From Phanerochaete sordida (lineage: Eukaryota > Basidiomycota > Agaricomycetes > Polyporales > Phanerochaetaceae): DNA of 64,000 nt. Location: NCBI GenBank assembly GCA_019973155.2, contig BPQB01000065.1:1-64000 (forward strand), in the 5' to 3' direction. A program made the translations under genes and the position numbers. Under the pieces are notes generated by a model that was not told where the DNA came from, made no database searches, and saw only the letters and a list, made by a program, of their open reading frames with translations. Of the stretch, positions 53,870 to 64,000 are shown piece by piece (within the stretch, counting starts at the first letter, position 1; the number at the start of each line of letters is the position of its first letter).

Positions 53870-56800
53870 ATGGACGCTATCAGGGTTGCGAAGGTGGGTC
53901 ATCTCTAAGTAGGTGGGTGTCCTGCAAGAGTAACCACCGACCCCGTAGGTGGGAGAAGTACTGTGCAGCAAGTCCGGCAGCACACAATCTGGCACAGTAC
54001 ACTTGACGGCACACCACCTGATATTTGCTTACGATGAGGCTGGAAAGGAGGAAATGTGGGTAAGTGTAAACCACCTGATTTTACACGATGGTGCTGATGA
54101 GAGCTCGTAGGTGCCCTACCCGCTAATAGCCCTAGTCACTCGCATGCCGCAGACCATTCAGGGCAGATGTCCCCTCACCTTCCGCACGCGTACCTTTGAG
54201 ACGTTCACGCTCTCCTTCAAGCATGACCGGGACGCAATGGATGTGTTCGACAGCGTGAAAGACCTCACCGTAGCAAGTACGTGTACGCAGTCGTCCGCGC
54301 CTCCCAGTAATCGTGACCTTCAATTCTGCAGCATCCGTCACACAGCTCTATGCGTTTCACTATACCCCCAATCCTCCTTTCACTGCGACCAACGGATGGA
54401 CTTTGTACAATCCCAGAGAAGAGTATGGGCGGATGGGCGTGGGGTCGAGGACAATGGCATGGAGGTTCACAGACATAAATAAGGACTACTCGGTGCGTCC
54501 GCTGCCATATGCATGCGAGGTGCCTCAGTCTAACCTTGAACCACTCAGTTCTGCTCAACATACCCCGCAAAACTCGTTGTGCCCAAGCGGATTAGCGACA
54601 CCACCCTCCAGTACGCATCGAAATACCGCAGCAAGTGTCGCATACCCGTCCTCACCTACTTGCATTGGGCGAACTATGTCAGAACCATCTGATCTGTACT
54701 GTCATCCTTGACTCAATCTTTTTACAGGGTACGCTGACAAGGTCCAGCCAACCTATGGTCGGCCTGACGCAAAATCGCTCCGTGCAAGACGAGAAACTCA
54801 TAGAAGCGATCTTCCAGTCCCACATCCCCTCTGATTCTCGCCCACCCAGCGTCCCAATATACGGAGCTACGGCAACAAACATCATCATCGATGCACGGCC
54901 GACTACAAACGCTGTCGCAAACACTGCCAAGGGTGCCGGCACGGAGAACATGGACCACTACAAAGACGCGCGGAAGGCGTATCTCGGCATAGACAACATT
55001 CACACCATGCGCGACTCGCTCGCTCGGGTCGTCGAAGCCCTCAGAGAAACGGAGATTGCTGCGTCGAGCGTTAGCGGCGCGCTTCCAGGCGAGACACAGG
55101 CAGTGCCCATTCTGGACAGGCAGGCTCTTCGGCGTTCCGGCTGGCTGCGGCACATATCCAACATTATGGAGGGGACGCTCCTCATCGTGCGGAACGTGCA
55201 CGTGAACTCGTCCCATGTCCTCATTCACTGCTCGGACGGCTGGGACCGCACCGCTCAGCTGTCTGCCCTTTCGCAACTCTGCCTCGACCCGTACTACCGG
55301 ACCATACGCGGCTTTCAGATCCTCGTCGAGAAGGATTGGGTGTCTTTCGGCCACAAATTTCTCGACCGCTGCGGCCATCTCTCGTCCGAGAAGTTTTTCG
55401 TGGCGCCCTCCGGAGACGCCAACGCCAGCGGCGCGGAGGCCTTCTTCGCGTCTGTCCAGAACAAGTTTGCCTCGCAGAAGCACCTTCAGGAGACGAGTCC
55501 GGTGTTTCATCAGTTCCTCGAGTGCGTGCGCCAGGTCCAGCGGCAGCACCCAGAGCGTTTCGAGTTCAACGAACGCTTCCTCCGACAGCTCCACTACCAC
55601 CTCTATTCATGTCAATTTGGGTCTTTCATCTTCAATACGGAGCGCGAACGACGGGTCGGAGAGAACGGTGTCTCGCCGATAGAAAGCACCATCAGCGTCT
55701 GGGACTTCTTCAACTCGCCGCCGGAGATGGACCTGAACAAGAATCCGGACTACGACCCGTCACTCGATGACCCTTTGCGGCGCGGTCCCGGCACCGACAT
55801 GGGCGTGCTCATGCTCAACCCGAAGGACGTGCGTTTCTGGCACGAGCTGTATGGGCGGACCGACGAGGAGATGAACGGCAAGTACGTGATCAAGCAAGTC
55901 GCCCAAGATCCGGAGTTCGTCGCTCCTATCGAGAGCGCGGAGGATGACCCTGCCATGGTGCCTCTGGGCATCACCACTGCCGCTGCCGCCAGCTCCGCGC
56001 CGCCATCGCGGTCCGACTCGCCCCTTCCGAGCGCCAGCTCCAGCTCGCCTACGCTGTCTCGGAGCACCCTCCAGAGAACCGGGTCCCCTGCTCCGCTGTC
56101 TCCGTCGCCGAACGCTTCACAGTCGTTGCCCCCGCGGACGAGGCACGAGAGCCTACGCGGCTTCGACAGCGCCTACGCTTCCTCTTCTTCGCCCGGGGCC
56201 AGCCAGACATCGACGCCACGCTCACCGTCGCCGCGCTCTAGTCGGCTCAGCCCTCGTCCGCCACCCTCGCCGCGTGCGACCTCCTCCGACCTGTTGGCCT
56301 CCGTTGGTGTCCGCTCTATGTGGGGCCGCTTCTCCTCCAATGCCTCTGCCGCGCTCTCCGTTGTGCAGGATGCGTATGGCGGGGTCGCCAAGGATCTCAG
56401 CAAGCTTTCGCTCGGCGGGGCCGGGGCCGGAGCAGAGGGCAGTGGCGGCGAGCTGAAGAGCAGAGAGGAGATCAACGCGTGGTCGTCGCCGGACCGTCCA
56501 GAGTCGCCTCCTCCAGCATCAGCCATAGACTCGACTCGTGGCAATGTCCCTGCCTACTCCGCCTCGTCGTCGTCTGGCACGTTCGGCTTTGGCGGCAGCA
56601 CGCTCAACCCGTGGGCGACCACGAAACCCAATAGCAGGCCAGGCGTGCCGTCCATGCTCTTCGACAACCCGTGGGGCTCCAACGGGTCCTCGGCCATCTC
56701 TGCCACTCCGACATCTTCCACACCTACCTCGACGATCCCCACAGGTCTTCCCCCTTCTTCTTCCTCGACATCACTATCCGCGCAGTCAAACGGCTCGTCT

Positions 56801-57112
56801 ACATCTCAAGCACCTACTCCATTCACGCCTCCTGCCACTACACCATCGATCCCCGTGCCAGCCCAGTCACCCTCGTCGAATCCCCGCGATCCACTGTCGA
56901 CCTCGCAACGCACTGGCTCCAACTGGGATCTAGGAATGTCAGACCTTGGGTCAGGGCGGAGCCTGGAGGACGTCGCGGCGGCCCTGTCCACCTCGCCTGC
57001 GCGGCAGCCACGCTCCGCTGCGCCCCCGTCCGCCCCCATTTCGCCTGAGCCCCAGCCGCAGGCACAGCCCCCGTCTGCAGCTTCGGATCCGCTCGGCGTG
57101 GGCATTCTATGA
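53870..57112 (+). CDS. Myotubularin-family phosphoinositide 3-phosphatase
   Basis: 991-aa protein expected to remove the 3-phosphate from PI3P and PI(3,5)P2 on endosomal membranes (the role of yeast Ymr1 and animal MTMs). Six exons: 53870-53893, 53949-54059, 54111-54276, 54332-54492, 54549-54677, 54728-57112; introns 50-56 nt. The N-terminal PH-GRAM part (residues 9-85) has SGTVHLTAHHLIFAYDEAG. The phosphatase domain (about 100-480) has MAWRFTDINKDYS, IPVLTYLHWANYGTLTRSSQ, the catalytic loop HCSDGWDRTAQ with nucleophile Cys365 and Arg371, and GFQILVEKDWVSFGHKFLDR. After about residue 545 the tail (over 400 aa) is Ser/Pro/Thr-rich and looks disordered, with patches such as GTFGFGGSTLNPWATTKPNS and LFDNPWGSNGS. 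The tiny first exon (8 codons) is supported by ACCATGG context and clean splice sites. Confidence 0.92.
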
Positions 57113-57572
57113 AAGCAGCCCTGGCGACTGAAGACACTGCCTGGATAGAGGGCTCGGCTGGATCGCGAAGGACGGACGGGACTGTCAGACTGTTTTGCTA
57201 GCGCACCGCATACCATTTGTTGTATTATATCAACGCTGAACACGACTGCTACGACCCCGTACTGGCCTGCTGTGATCTCCGTGGCCGTCGTCTGAGCTGG
57301 CGCTAGGGCTGACGGAGCCATGCCGTCCGTAAAGATGCGAGTGTACACGCACTAGCAGCCCATCTCGCTTTCATGCTTCGTGAACATCGTAAGGCAATGC
57401 ATCGATTGAAAGATGGGAGTGGCAGCAAAAGATACATTGAACAGCACAACACAGAGTACAGAGCACATCCAGACACCGGGATAAAGAACACACACCTGAA
57501 AGGAAGAGCAGGATAAAGGGACAAGCAGAACATCGACGAACAATGAGAAGCCACAGCACTTATGAACCCGCG
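57113..57572. other. Convergent 3' spacer
   Basis: Spacer between the myotubularin gene and the minus-strand gene that follows. No feature recognised. Confidence 0.4.
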
Positions 57573-59428
57573 TCACCGCCCGAGCACACCAGCCTCCGCA
57601 TCCTCCTCGTCCTCAAGCTCCGAGCACTTGCGCTTGAGCCGCGAACTCGGCCCCGCGACGCGCGGCTCCGCGTCCCGCTGCGCAAGGTACGCCTCGTGTG
57701 CGGCATCGTATGCGTCGAAGTCGAAGAGCTCACGCATGAACTCCAGCTCGCGCGCCGCGGGGGACTTTGAAGAAGTTGGAGTGTACGCTGTTGCCGGCGG
57801 CGGAGGGATGGGAAGGGCGGGTGTCGGTGCCGCTCGTGGCAGCCGCGCGACGTGCGGTGTCGTCGATCCTGCCGTCGGTGGGTTGGCACGCGTCGAAGTC
57901 GGTGCTGGAGGGTGCCCTGCGGAGGGCTCGGGTGGCGGACGGCCTTCGGGCACCTGCGCTGGGAGTCTCGGCGCTGGGAGTGGCGCCGAGCGCGGAGGGT
58001 GGCCCTGGTGCCTCGAGGCGGCCGGTGGCGTGGGCGGCCGCGTCGGTAGCACCTCGACGGGCGGCGTCGAAGGGGTGCAGGAGGGAGATGCGGCGGTCGG
58101 CGCCGCGTCGAATGCCTGGGCGTTGGGTCGTGTCGACAACTCGCGGGCCGCCGAAGTGTCGGCTTCGGCGTTCTCGTAGGTGTCCGCCGCTTCATCGCCC
58201 TCGTCGCTGTCCCAGTCATCGCCCTCGCTGTCGTCGCTCTCGTCCGCCCCGTGTGCCCCTGCCTGCTCCCCTTGTGCGTCTTGCTCGCCATCCGCATCGG
58301 CCTGCTCCAGCCGCCGCAGCTCCCTGTCCGCGGCCGGTCGCCACATCGCGTCGTCCACGAACACCCGCGGGTCGTCCGGGAACCGCGACAGCCCGCCACG
58401 CTGCTCGTACACGCGCCGGTACTTCGCCACGGTCTTGAGCGAGTGCGGGTTTGCCTTGCAGAACCCGTTCACGTGCTTGACGACGACGTCGGTACGCTCT
58501 GCCCATCTGTGCGGGTGAATGTTAGCTGATCGAGACTCTGGGACAGGGAACGTGCTGCTCACTTGTGTCCGCACTCCGGGTGTCCGCGGAATGGGCACCC
58601 GTACTGCTGCTCGGCAGGGAGGTGTGCGGGGTCGATCCCGAGTGCCCGCGCGATCGACAGGCGGTGGATAGGTTTGCCCGCGTGTCGGTCGAGCTTGCTG
58701 ATTCTCGGGTTAAACCTCGCCGCCTTCTTGCTCTCGAGGTCGACGTCCTCAGCATCTTCTTCGCAGACGAGGCACCACTATATATACTAGTAGTTAGCGT
58801 CTACCCCCGAATGAATCAATCCGATGAAAGACTGAATGCGTACCATGTCCTTTTTGCCTTTCTCCTGTAGATCCCTATGTCCGCGGGGCACAACGAGAAT
58901 CCCTTCTCTCCGGTGCCGCTGCGCAAGATCGTTGTTGAGACGCACACATGTCAGAGCGTTCGCGATGAACAGGCCTTCTGGCGCGAGGACGCCGTCGTGG
59001 AGGTACTTCGCGGGAATCCATTGCCTGAGATCCCTTCGATCGCCTTTGACTTTCGCGTGGGGAACGAGTTCTTCGCTGAAGTCAACGGTATAACGCCGTA
59101 TCGCATCCTTGTTCTTGAACTTCTGCCTGCCGTTCTCGAGTGCCCTGGGGAGGGGCTCGGGGGACGTGTCGCGGCTCTTGCCCTTCTTGGTGCGCGAGCG
59201 TAGGGTTTCCTGGAAGCGTGCTGTGGGCGCAGGCGGAGCCGGAATTGTGTCGAGAGTGACCGCGGAGGTCGAGGCCACGGGCGTGTTGCTGTCTTGGAGC
59301 GGCGAGTAGTTCGAGGGTATCAGGACGTCATCCCACTTGATTTGTACCGACGAGTTCGGCGGGTGGAGATTCTCGTCGATGGATGGAGTCGCGAGTCGAA
59401 GGCGTTTGGCGGGAGGCTGGGAGAGCAT
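57573..59428 (-). CDS. Nuclear-looking protein with C2HC-like motif, unknown function
   Basis: 577 aa in three exons: 58844-59428, 58563-58777, 57573-58506 (introns 66 and 56 nt). Exon 1 starts MLSQPPAKRLRLATPSIDEN, a basic nuclear-localisation-like start, and contains RRYTVDFSEELVPHAKVKGD and LRQWIPAKYLHDGVLAPEGL. Exon 2 holds WCLVCEEDAEDVDLESKKAA and the start of a zinc-finger-like motif YGCPFRGHPECGHK, completed across the second intron by WAERTDVVVKHVNGFCKANP (Cys-x7-Cys-x13-His-x4-Cys). The tail is acidic, then proline-rich, then has a leucine/phenylalanine helix (ELEFMRELFDFDAYDAAHEA) and a basic-acidic end. I do not recognise a named family; a DNA- or chromatin-binding role is a guess from the motif and composition. 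The exon-1 upstream frame lacks an earlier ATG, so 59428 is the start. Confidence 0.78.
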
Positions 59429-59509
59429 GATGTCAGATAGATGGCTAGCGGCAGGAGAAGGGTCGTGGATGGAGGGGTTGACGGTAAGAGACAAGAGTTG
59501 GCGGGGCAC

Positions 59510-59516
59510 ATATATA
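59510..59516 (-). promoter_or_regulatory. TATA box
   Basis: TATATAT-type sequence on the minus strand about 82 bp before the ATG at 59,428. Confidence 0.5.
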
Positions 59517-60913
59517 CTCTTGCCCAGACCGATGAACGGGGTAGAATTATGTCTTGTGTAATGATAAGCTACAACAGCGTTTGGTGATCATAAAGCTTTC
59601 AGACGAGAGCATTCACCACGGCAATATCGTCGAGCAGACGGAATGAACTCGACGGGAGCGTAGCGCGATCCCCGATGCGCCTTTGCCCCAGGAAGAACCT
59701 AACATGCGTCACATACGATCGGCAGCCGGGCCCTTGGTGCAGACCGATGAAAGGAAGTTGCCACATAGACCCTCACGGGTCTGCGCAAATCTGTCATATC
59801 GTTAGAATGAATGAAAGGTACACGTATGAATTGAATGCGTACCAGGTACCATTGTTCTCATGTGGCTGACAAGGCACGCGGGAGATGCGTTTCGCCCGCT
59901 ACGCATCATTGACTCAAAGCGTGGAGAAATAGACTGCGAAGCATGGCACCCTACGAAATGTGAGGAATTATAGAGTGTCAGGAGAGCGGTGGTGATAATC
60001 CCGCGTCGTTCTTCTCTGCGAGCGTTCGAGCTCCCAGGGTTTCACATAACCGTATCATATAGGCATGCGATGGATTGCTATCCAAAGACTCTGTGAGATA
60101 GGTGAATAGAATTGCTGTGCTTGAGCCAGCGAATGACCTGTGTGGGTGGTGGTCGAGGTCCAAGGCGAGGCGCTTAGCGTTATTCAACCGTGGCCAAACA
60201 AAAGCAAACAACGCCACCACGAGCTCGCCTGCCTTTTCCAACTTCGTCCGCGCGTCGACCTTCGTCGAAGCTCGACGAGTATCTCTCTGCCTCCGCTTGT
60301 GAAACACGCGAATAGCTGTTCAGACTTCTTGCGCTATACCTAAATCATCGCATTCCTCTATGATGTCTATCGCGTGGGACCAAGCCGATTTGCGATGGTG
60401 TGCGTCGCTGAGCGGCGGGGAATATTGCTTTGACTTCGTTTCAAAGCTCTGACCTAGCGTACTTCTTGCCCTGGACTGGAGGGCGCCGAGAAAGGGCAGG
60501 TGATGTTAGTGCGTTACATTATACTTATACTTTCAGCGTGAAGTGCTCATAGCTGAGACGCCCCTCAAGCTTCCGATGCGACGCAGCCACGACCACAGTC
60601 AGACAAGGTCTTATAAACATCGTGAAGCACCAGCGAAGCCATATACGCTTAGCAACATCTCAGCTGGTTTGCTGGGTGAGAGAGTGAAGGCAGAGTGACG
60701 TATCTCTCCGCACGTGTAGGTCCTCCCTCCTGGCGATAAGTTGCCGCGCACAATTGCGATAAGAGGAGGGCCATCAGAGCAAAAAGTTGATTGAATACAG
60801 GACTCCACACCCACCTGTGTCTGGTGATAGGACCACGGCCCCCGAGTCATATCTGCGGGCAGCTGCGGGCCCGCCCAAGTCAAATTAAGGATGCACGGGA
60901 CGTTCGCGTCGCG
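59517..60913. other. Intergenic, nothing recognised
   Basis: Short ORFs only. A segment at 59,800-59,870 (GAATGAATGAAAGG, GAATGCGTACCA) resembles intron 1 of the preceding gene (58,811-58,845). It may be a small relic. Confidence 0.4.
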
Positions 60914-60920
60914 TATAAAG
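60914..60920 (+). promoter_or_regulatory. TATA box, GFA copy 1
   Basis: TATAAAG 55 bp before the ATG at 60,969. Motif, flank (CGCGTCGCG) and spacing are identical at copy 2. Confidence 0.65.
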
Positions 60921-60968
60921 ACACGGTGCCTATCAGGTCGTCCGGACACTGCAATCTCAGTTGCAGCC

Positions 60969-61424
60969 ATGACGCATACAGCGGCAAAGCCAGAGCAACC
61001 CGGCGACAAGGAGTACGTCGGTGGGTGTCACTGCAAGAAGTTCCGGTACAGGTTCTACTGGCGCCCGTTCGAGAACGGCGAGCACGGCATTTGCAACTGC
61101 AACTGCAGCATCTGCGAGATCAAGGGGCTGCTTTACGCGTAAGTAGTATCCGTTGCCGCAACCTAGAGGACTCCCTCGACTCACCAGGTCCCATGCAGGC
61201 ACATGGACGCGTCCGCGTTCGAGCTCACGTCTGGCAAGATGGAGGAGCTCACGAACTACCAGTTTTACAAGAAGGTGCTCAACCGCTACTTCTGCCCCGT
61301 CTGCGGGGTCGAAATGTGGGAGACGCAGCCAGACGAGAATATGGTGGGGGTCAACGTCCGCACCGTGGATGGGGTCGACGTGACGAAGCTGAAACTCGAG
61401 CCGGATGACGGTCGTAGTTTGTAA
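60969..61424 (+). CDS. GFA-domain zinc protein, copy 1
   Basis: 131-aa protein of the glutathione-dependent formaldehyde-activating (GFA)/CENP-V-like fold; the true substrate in fungi is usually unknown. Two exons, 60969-61138 and 61199-61424, 60-nt intron (GTAAGT...TGCAG). All expected zinc ligands are present: GGCHC near residue 19, CNCNCSIC at about 42-49, and YFCPVCGVEMWE at about 98-105. Other family parts are FYWRPF, DASAFELTSG and NMVGVNVRTVDGVD. It fills the whole domain with no signal peptide, so it is probably cytosolic. The tandem duplicate lies 876 bp downstream with the same promoter and intron. Confidence 0.88.
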
Positions 61425-61789
61425 GGGATAGAATGGCCGCCAGTCGTAGAAGGACTCGGGCTCTGCTCGCAGGGTGGGCCTGCGTGATAAGACCGGTGGA
61501 AGGCCATAAGCATTAGCACACGTAGTATCCGATATTCACGCTCCCCAGCTGTAAATTCTGCCTCGTCAACGCGAAATGACACGAACATCTGCTGCGTGCT
61601 GTGGTCGTCGAGTGCAAACAATCGGAGGATCATCGCTTGGCGATTGAGCCTGGCTACTTCCCAACGAAGATCAAGCACTCTACGCCTTTCTGCGTCTGGT
61701 GACCAGAGCCCCAGCCCCTCGAGTCATATCTGCGGGCCCGTGCAAATCAAATGATTGACATCAAGGGCGCGTGGGGCATCCGCGTCGCG
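61425..61789. repeat. Spacer of the GFA tandem duplication
   Basis: Its right half repeats the promoter of copy 1: TCTGGTGA, AGTCATATCTGCGGGC and TCGCGTATAAAGAC appear in the same order at 60,816-60,922 and 61,697-61,798. Confidence 0.6.
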
Positions 61790-61796
61790 TATAAAG
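61790..61796 (+). promoter_or_regulatory. TATA box, GFA copy 2
   Basis: TATAAAG 55 bp before the ATG at 61,845, identical in layout to copy 1. Confidence 0.65.
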
Positions 61797-61844
61797 ACCC
61801 AGGACCTGCCAGATCGTCTGAACATCGCAATTTCGTTCGAAGCC

Positions 61845-62304
61845 ATGGCACAGACAGCAGCGAAGCCAGAGTACCCCGGCGACAAGGAATACGTCGGCGG
61901 GTGCCACTGCAAGAAGTTCAGGTACAAGTTCTACTGGCGCCCGTTCGAGAACGGCGAACGCGCTGTCGGGAACTGCAACTGCAGCATCTGCGACGTCAAG
62001 GGACTACTCTATGTGTAAGCTATGAATATTTCCACTGTTTGCGACGATTTACCATGCTCACCTGATCGTATGCAGGCACATGGACGCGTCAGCGTTCGAG
62101 CTCACGTCTGGCACAATGGACGAGCTCACGAACTACCAGTTCCACAAGAAGGTGTTCAATCGCTACTTCTGCCCACTGTGTGGGGTCGAGATGTGGGAGA
62201 CGAAGCCTAGCGAGAACATGGTGGGAGTGAACGTCCGCACCGTGGACGGGGTAGACGTGTCGAAGCTGAAGCTAGAGCCGTACGACGGTCGTACGTTGCT
62301 GTAA
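61845..62304 (+). CDS. GFA-domain zinc protein, copy 2
   Basis: 132-aa tandem paralogue of the 60.97-kb gene. Exons 61845-62014 and 62076-62304, 61-nt intron in the same phase. Zinc ligands are conserved: GGCHCKKFRYKFYW, GNCNCSICDVKG, YFCPLCGVEMWE. Differences cluster at the N-terminus (AQTAAKPEYPGDKEYVGG), in ERAVG versus EHGIC before the second Cys cluster, where one non-ligand Cys of copy 1 is lost, and at the end (LKLEPYDGRTLL). Both copies look functional. Confidence 0.88.
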
Positions 62305-62723
62305 GAGAACATATGACCGCGACAGAACCGATACAAATCAACCGTTCGAGAACCCATATTTCATGAGACATGATGTGGCCTCAATGTCGTAGACCCAAGC
62401 GTTATCTCGCGAAAGCAGAACGCTGAAGGACACTTCGCAGTGAGCAGCTCTATCCGCAAAGAGAGGTCTGTAAACGCTCAGCGAGCCCTTGAGCGCACCG
62501 CATTTGTCCTCTACGCGCACCTTTGGGGGCGAGCCCCAGAAGAGAGGTCTGTGAATGCTCTCAGTTACATGGTATGGCCGTCGTACTTAGAGCAAGAGCT
62601 CGAGACGGCGGCGCTTGCGAATGTCTACAAGCGCCTCTTCCACGTGGGTTGGCCGGAGGACCCCGGCGCTGCCAACTTTCCTCGTCGCGCCCAACGTCCG
62701 TCACATCCCAAACGTCTGCAACC
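62305..62723. other. Intergenic spacer
   Basis: A short direct repeat, AGAGGTCTGT(A/G)AA(C/T)GCTC, occurs at 62,461 and 62,541. Otherwise nothing recognised. Confidence 0.4.
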
Positions 62724-63330
62724 ATGAGCACCTGGCGCGGTACCTTCACGTACGCCATCTCCCGTCTCTCGCGCACCGCACCGCACTGACGAGCCCCTCA
62801 CCCGCCTCTGCCGCCGCCCGCCGCCCGCTGCCTGTCGCGAGCAGCTTCAACAAGTACAGCCAGATCTGCGCGCGCGCACTCCGCCAGTCGCTGACGGAGA
62901 CCGAGCGTGTCGCGGCCGAGAAGCACGGCTCGACCATTCTCAGGTACCAGGAGTGGAAGGACGGCCAGGGTGGACAGCAGGTGCGTGCGCTTCTGCTCGA
63001 GCTCGCGTCCCCGACCAGCGTGCGTGCGTCCACGACGGCACGCTGTGAAGTACGGCCGACAAGTGGCTTTGCCCGAAGACGGCACATCTTTGCCTAGGAC
63101 AAGCGCAGCCATCCGTCGCGCGCTCATGGATACCGAAAGTCCTTCATATCGTGCGCTCGCTCTCGAAGACGCTGCCCCAGCCTCTACTATGCCCTATACG
63201 ACCCTCCTTCGCACGCTGGTCGTCGGCCTTGCATGCTGCTTCAAAGGAGTGCTGACTTGACATGTCTCTATAGGTCTTCTTGAACCCTCCCGTCGAGAAG
63301 GACGCCCCTACCAAGAGCAAGGCTGTCTAG
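62724..63330 (+). CDS. ATP15: Mitochondrial ATP synthase subunit epsilon
   Basis: 72-aa subunit of the F1 central stalk (the fungal/animal mitochondrial epsilon, distinct from bacterial epsilon). Three exons: 62724-62749, 62845-62980, 63274-63330; introns 95 and 293 nt. Spliced start MSTWRGTFTFNKYSQICARA, then LRQSLTETERVAAEKHG and LRYQEWKDGQGGQQ, ending VFLNPPVEKDAPTKSKAV. This matches the family plan of an N-terminal S-(A/T)-W-R, an F-(N/S)KY helix, R-(A/Q)SL and the (A)AE(K/R)-x-G-x-x-x-(L/I)R block. The unspliced frame ends after ALSRTAPH-like sequence, so the first intron is essential. There is no cleavable presequence, as usual for this subunit. Confidence 0.9.
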
Positions 63331-64000
63331 ACCTTGTTTCAGGCATGCGAATGTCAAAATAGATCTGCACGACCTTGAATCCAGCTTGCTCCTTCTGCGT
63401 GTGCTCCGTCTATCCTTGAACCTTCACCATCCGTCGTGGACAGCTTGGTGTTGAGATATACATCTACGTACGCGCGGTGCTTGCTGTTATTGGTACGTGC
63501 AATTTGCTCCCTTTTTCTACAGCATGCTTCTCTCCACCCGATATCACGTTTTGAGTTCGCCGTTCGCTGTCCTCTAGTACAGGCGTGTTCCGAAATCACC
63601 GTTCCCGAGCTGAAAAAGGCTTGGTGACTCTGGATTCCCCAGCACCCGTCGCACGTGGACGGAAATGTCGTAACGGCACAATGCGTGGCGCATGCGGGAA
63701 TCAGAGCCAGCACCATCCGCATTGTCCTTCTGCTCCCCGTCCTGCGCGAATCAATGCTAGAAGGTGCTGCGGTGCCTTGGTAGCTGCTTCGTTACTGTAT
63801 TGTGACGTATACCAGCACCGACGGCGTACGCCACGCTCAGCAATCTGTGCGTAAGTCTAGCCTAGGCTTGTCGACATAGGCCAATGAACTTGCACATTCC
63901 TGACCACTTGCCTGTTTGAGTGCAGCACTCGGGGATACGGAGTTCCCTCGGTGAGTCACTTTCGCTGGTTAGGGTTTCGCGGGCTCTCACGCCTTCCGCC
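63331..64000. other. Intergenic to window end
   Basis: Short ORFs only. Nothing recognised. Confidence 0.4.

Noticed and set aside
54722..55600. 292-codon minus-strand frame
   Set aside because: Antisense shadow of the myotubularin catalytic exon.
1..64000. Transposons, CRISPR arrays, mating-pheromone (CaaX) genes
   Set aside because: I looked for reverse transcriptase, transposase, terminal repeats, regularly spaced repeats and short CaaX-ending frames, and found nothing convincing.

Overview
This window is nuclear DNA of a filamentous basidiomycete, most likely an Agaricomycete. The reasons are about 100 short (42-75 nt) GT-AG introns, a nuclear tRNA-Gln with an 11-nt intron, and expanded F-box-like, BTB/POZ and WW-like membrane protein families. 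Species cannot be read from the sequence. No transposase, reverse transcriptase or CRISPR array was seen.

The window has two halves. Positions 1-42,300 are an accessory, family-rich region. It holds five F-box-like loci (1.2-2.3 broken, 3.4-4.8, 9.4-10.8, 35.9-37.4, 38.7-40.2 kb) and a second F-box-like type (40.9-42.3 kb, relic at 38.1-38.5 kb). BTB/POZ genes and relics lie at 5.7, 14.7, 23.1, 23.6, 27.3 and 28.8 kb. Four intact 14-exon WW-like multi-pass membrane proteins lie at 11.6, 19.9, 29.4 and 32.6 kb. Two small secreted Kre9/KNH-like proteins (7.2 and 26.4 kb) and a metaxin/SAM-type mitochondrial import gene with a broken duplicate (18.0 and 24.5 kb) complete it. Most genes arose by local duplication: the membrane genes form two convergent pairs, a BTB+metaxin block (14.4-19.6 kb) recurs in decayed form at 23.4-26.0 kb, and the 35.7-38.5 and 38.5-42.3 kb stretches are tandem relatives.

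Positions 42,300-64,000 are more ordinary: two Dal5/allantoate-type MFS transporters transcribed away from each other, a 4.5-kb gap between them, a myotubularin phosphoinositide phosphatase with a long disordered tail, a nuclear-looking protein with a C2HC-like motif, a tandem pair of GFA-domain zinc proteins, and the mitochondrial ATP synthase epsilon subunit.

The most notable theme is that substrate-receptor-like families (F-box for SCF, BTB for CUL3 ligases) are interleaved with one fast-evolving membrane family and expand and decay together. Whether they act together is inference. Exon borders were read by eye from splice signals, frame continuity and paralogue comparison; there are no transcript data.
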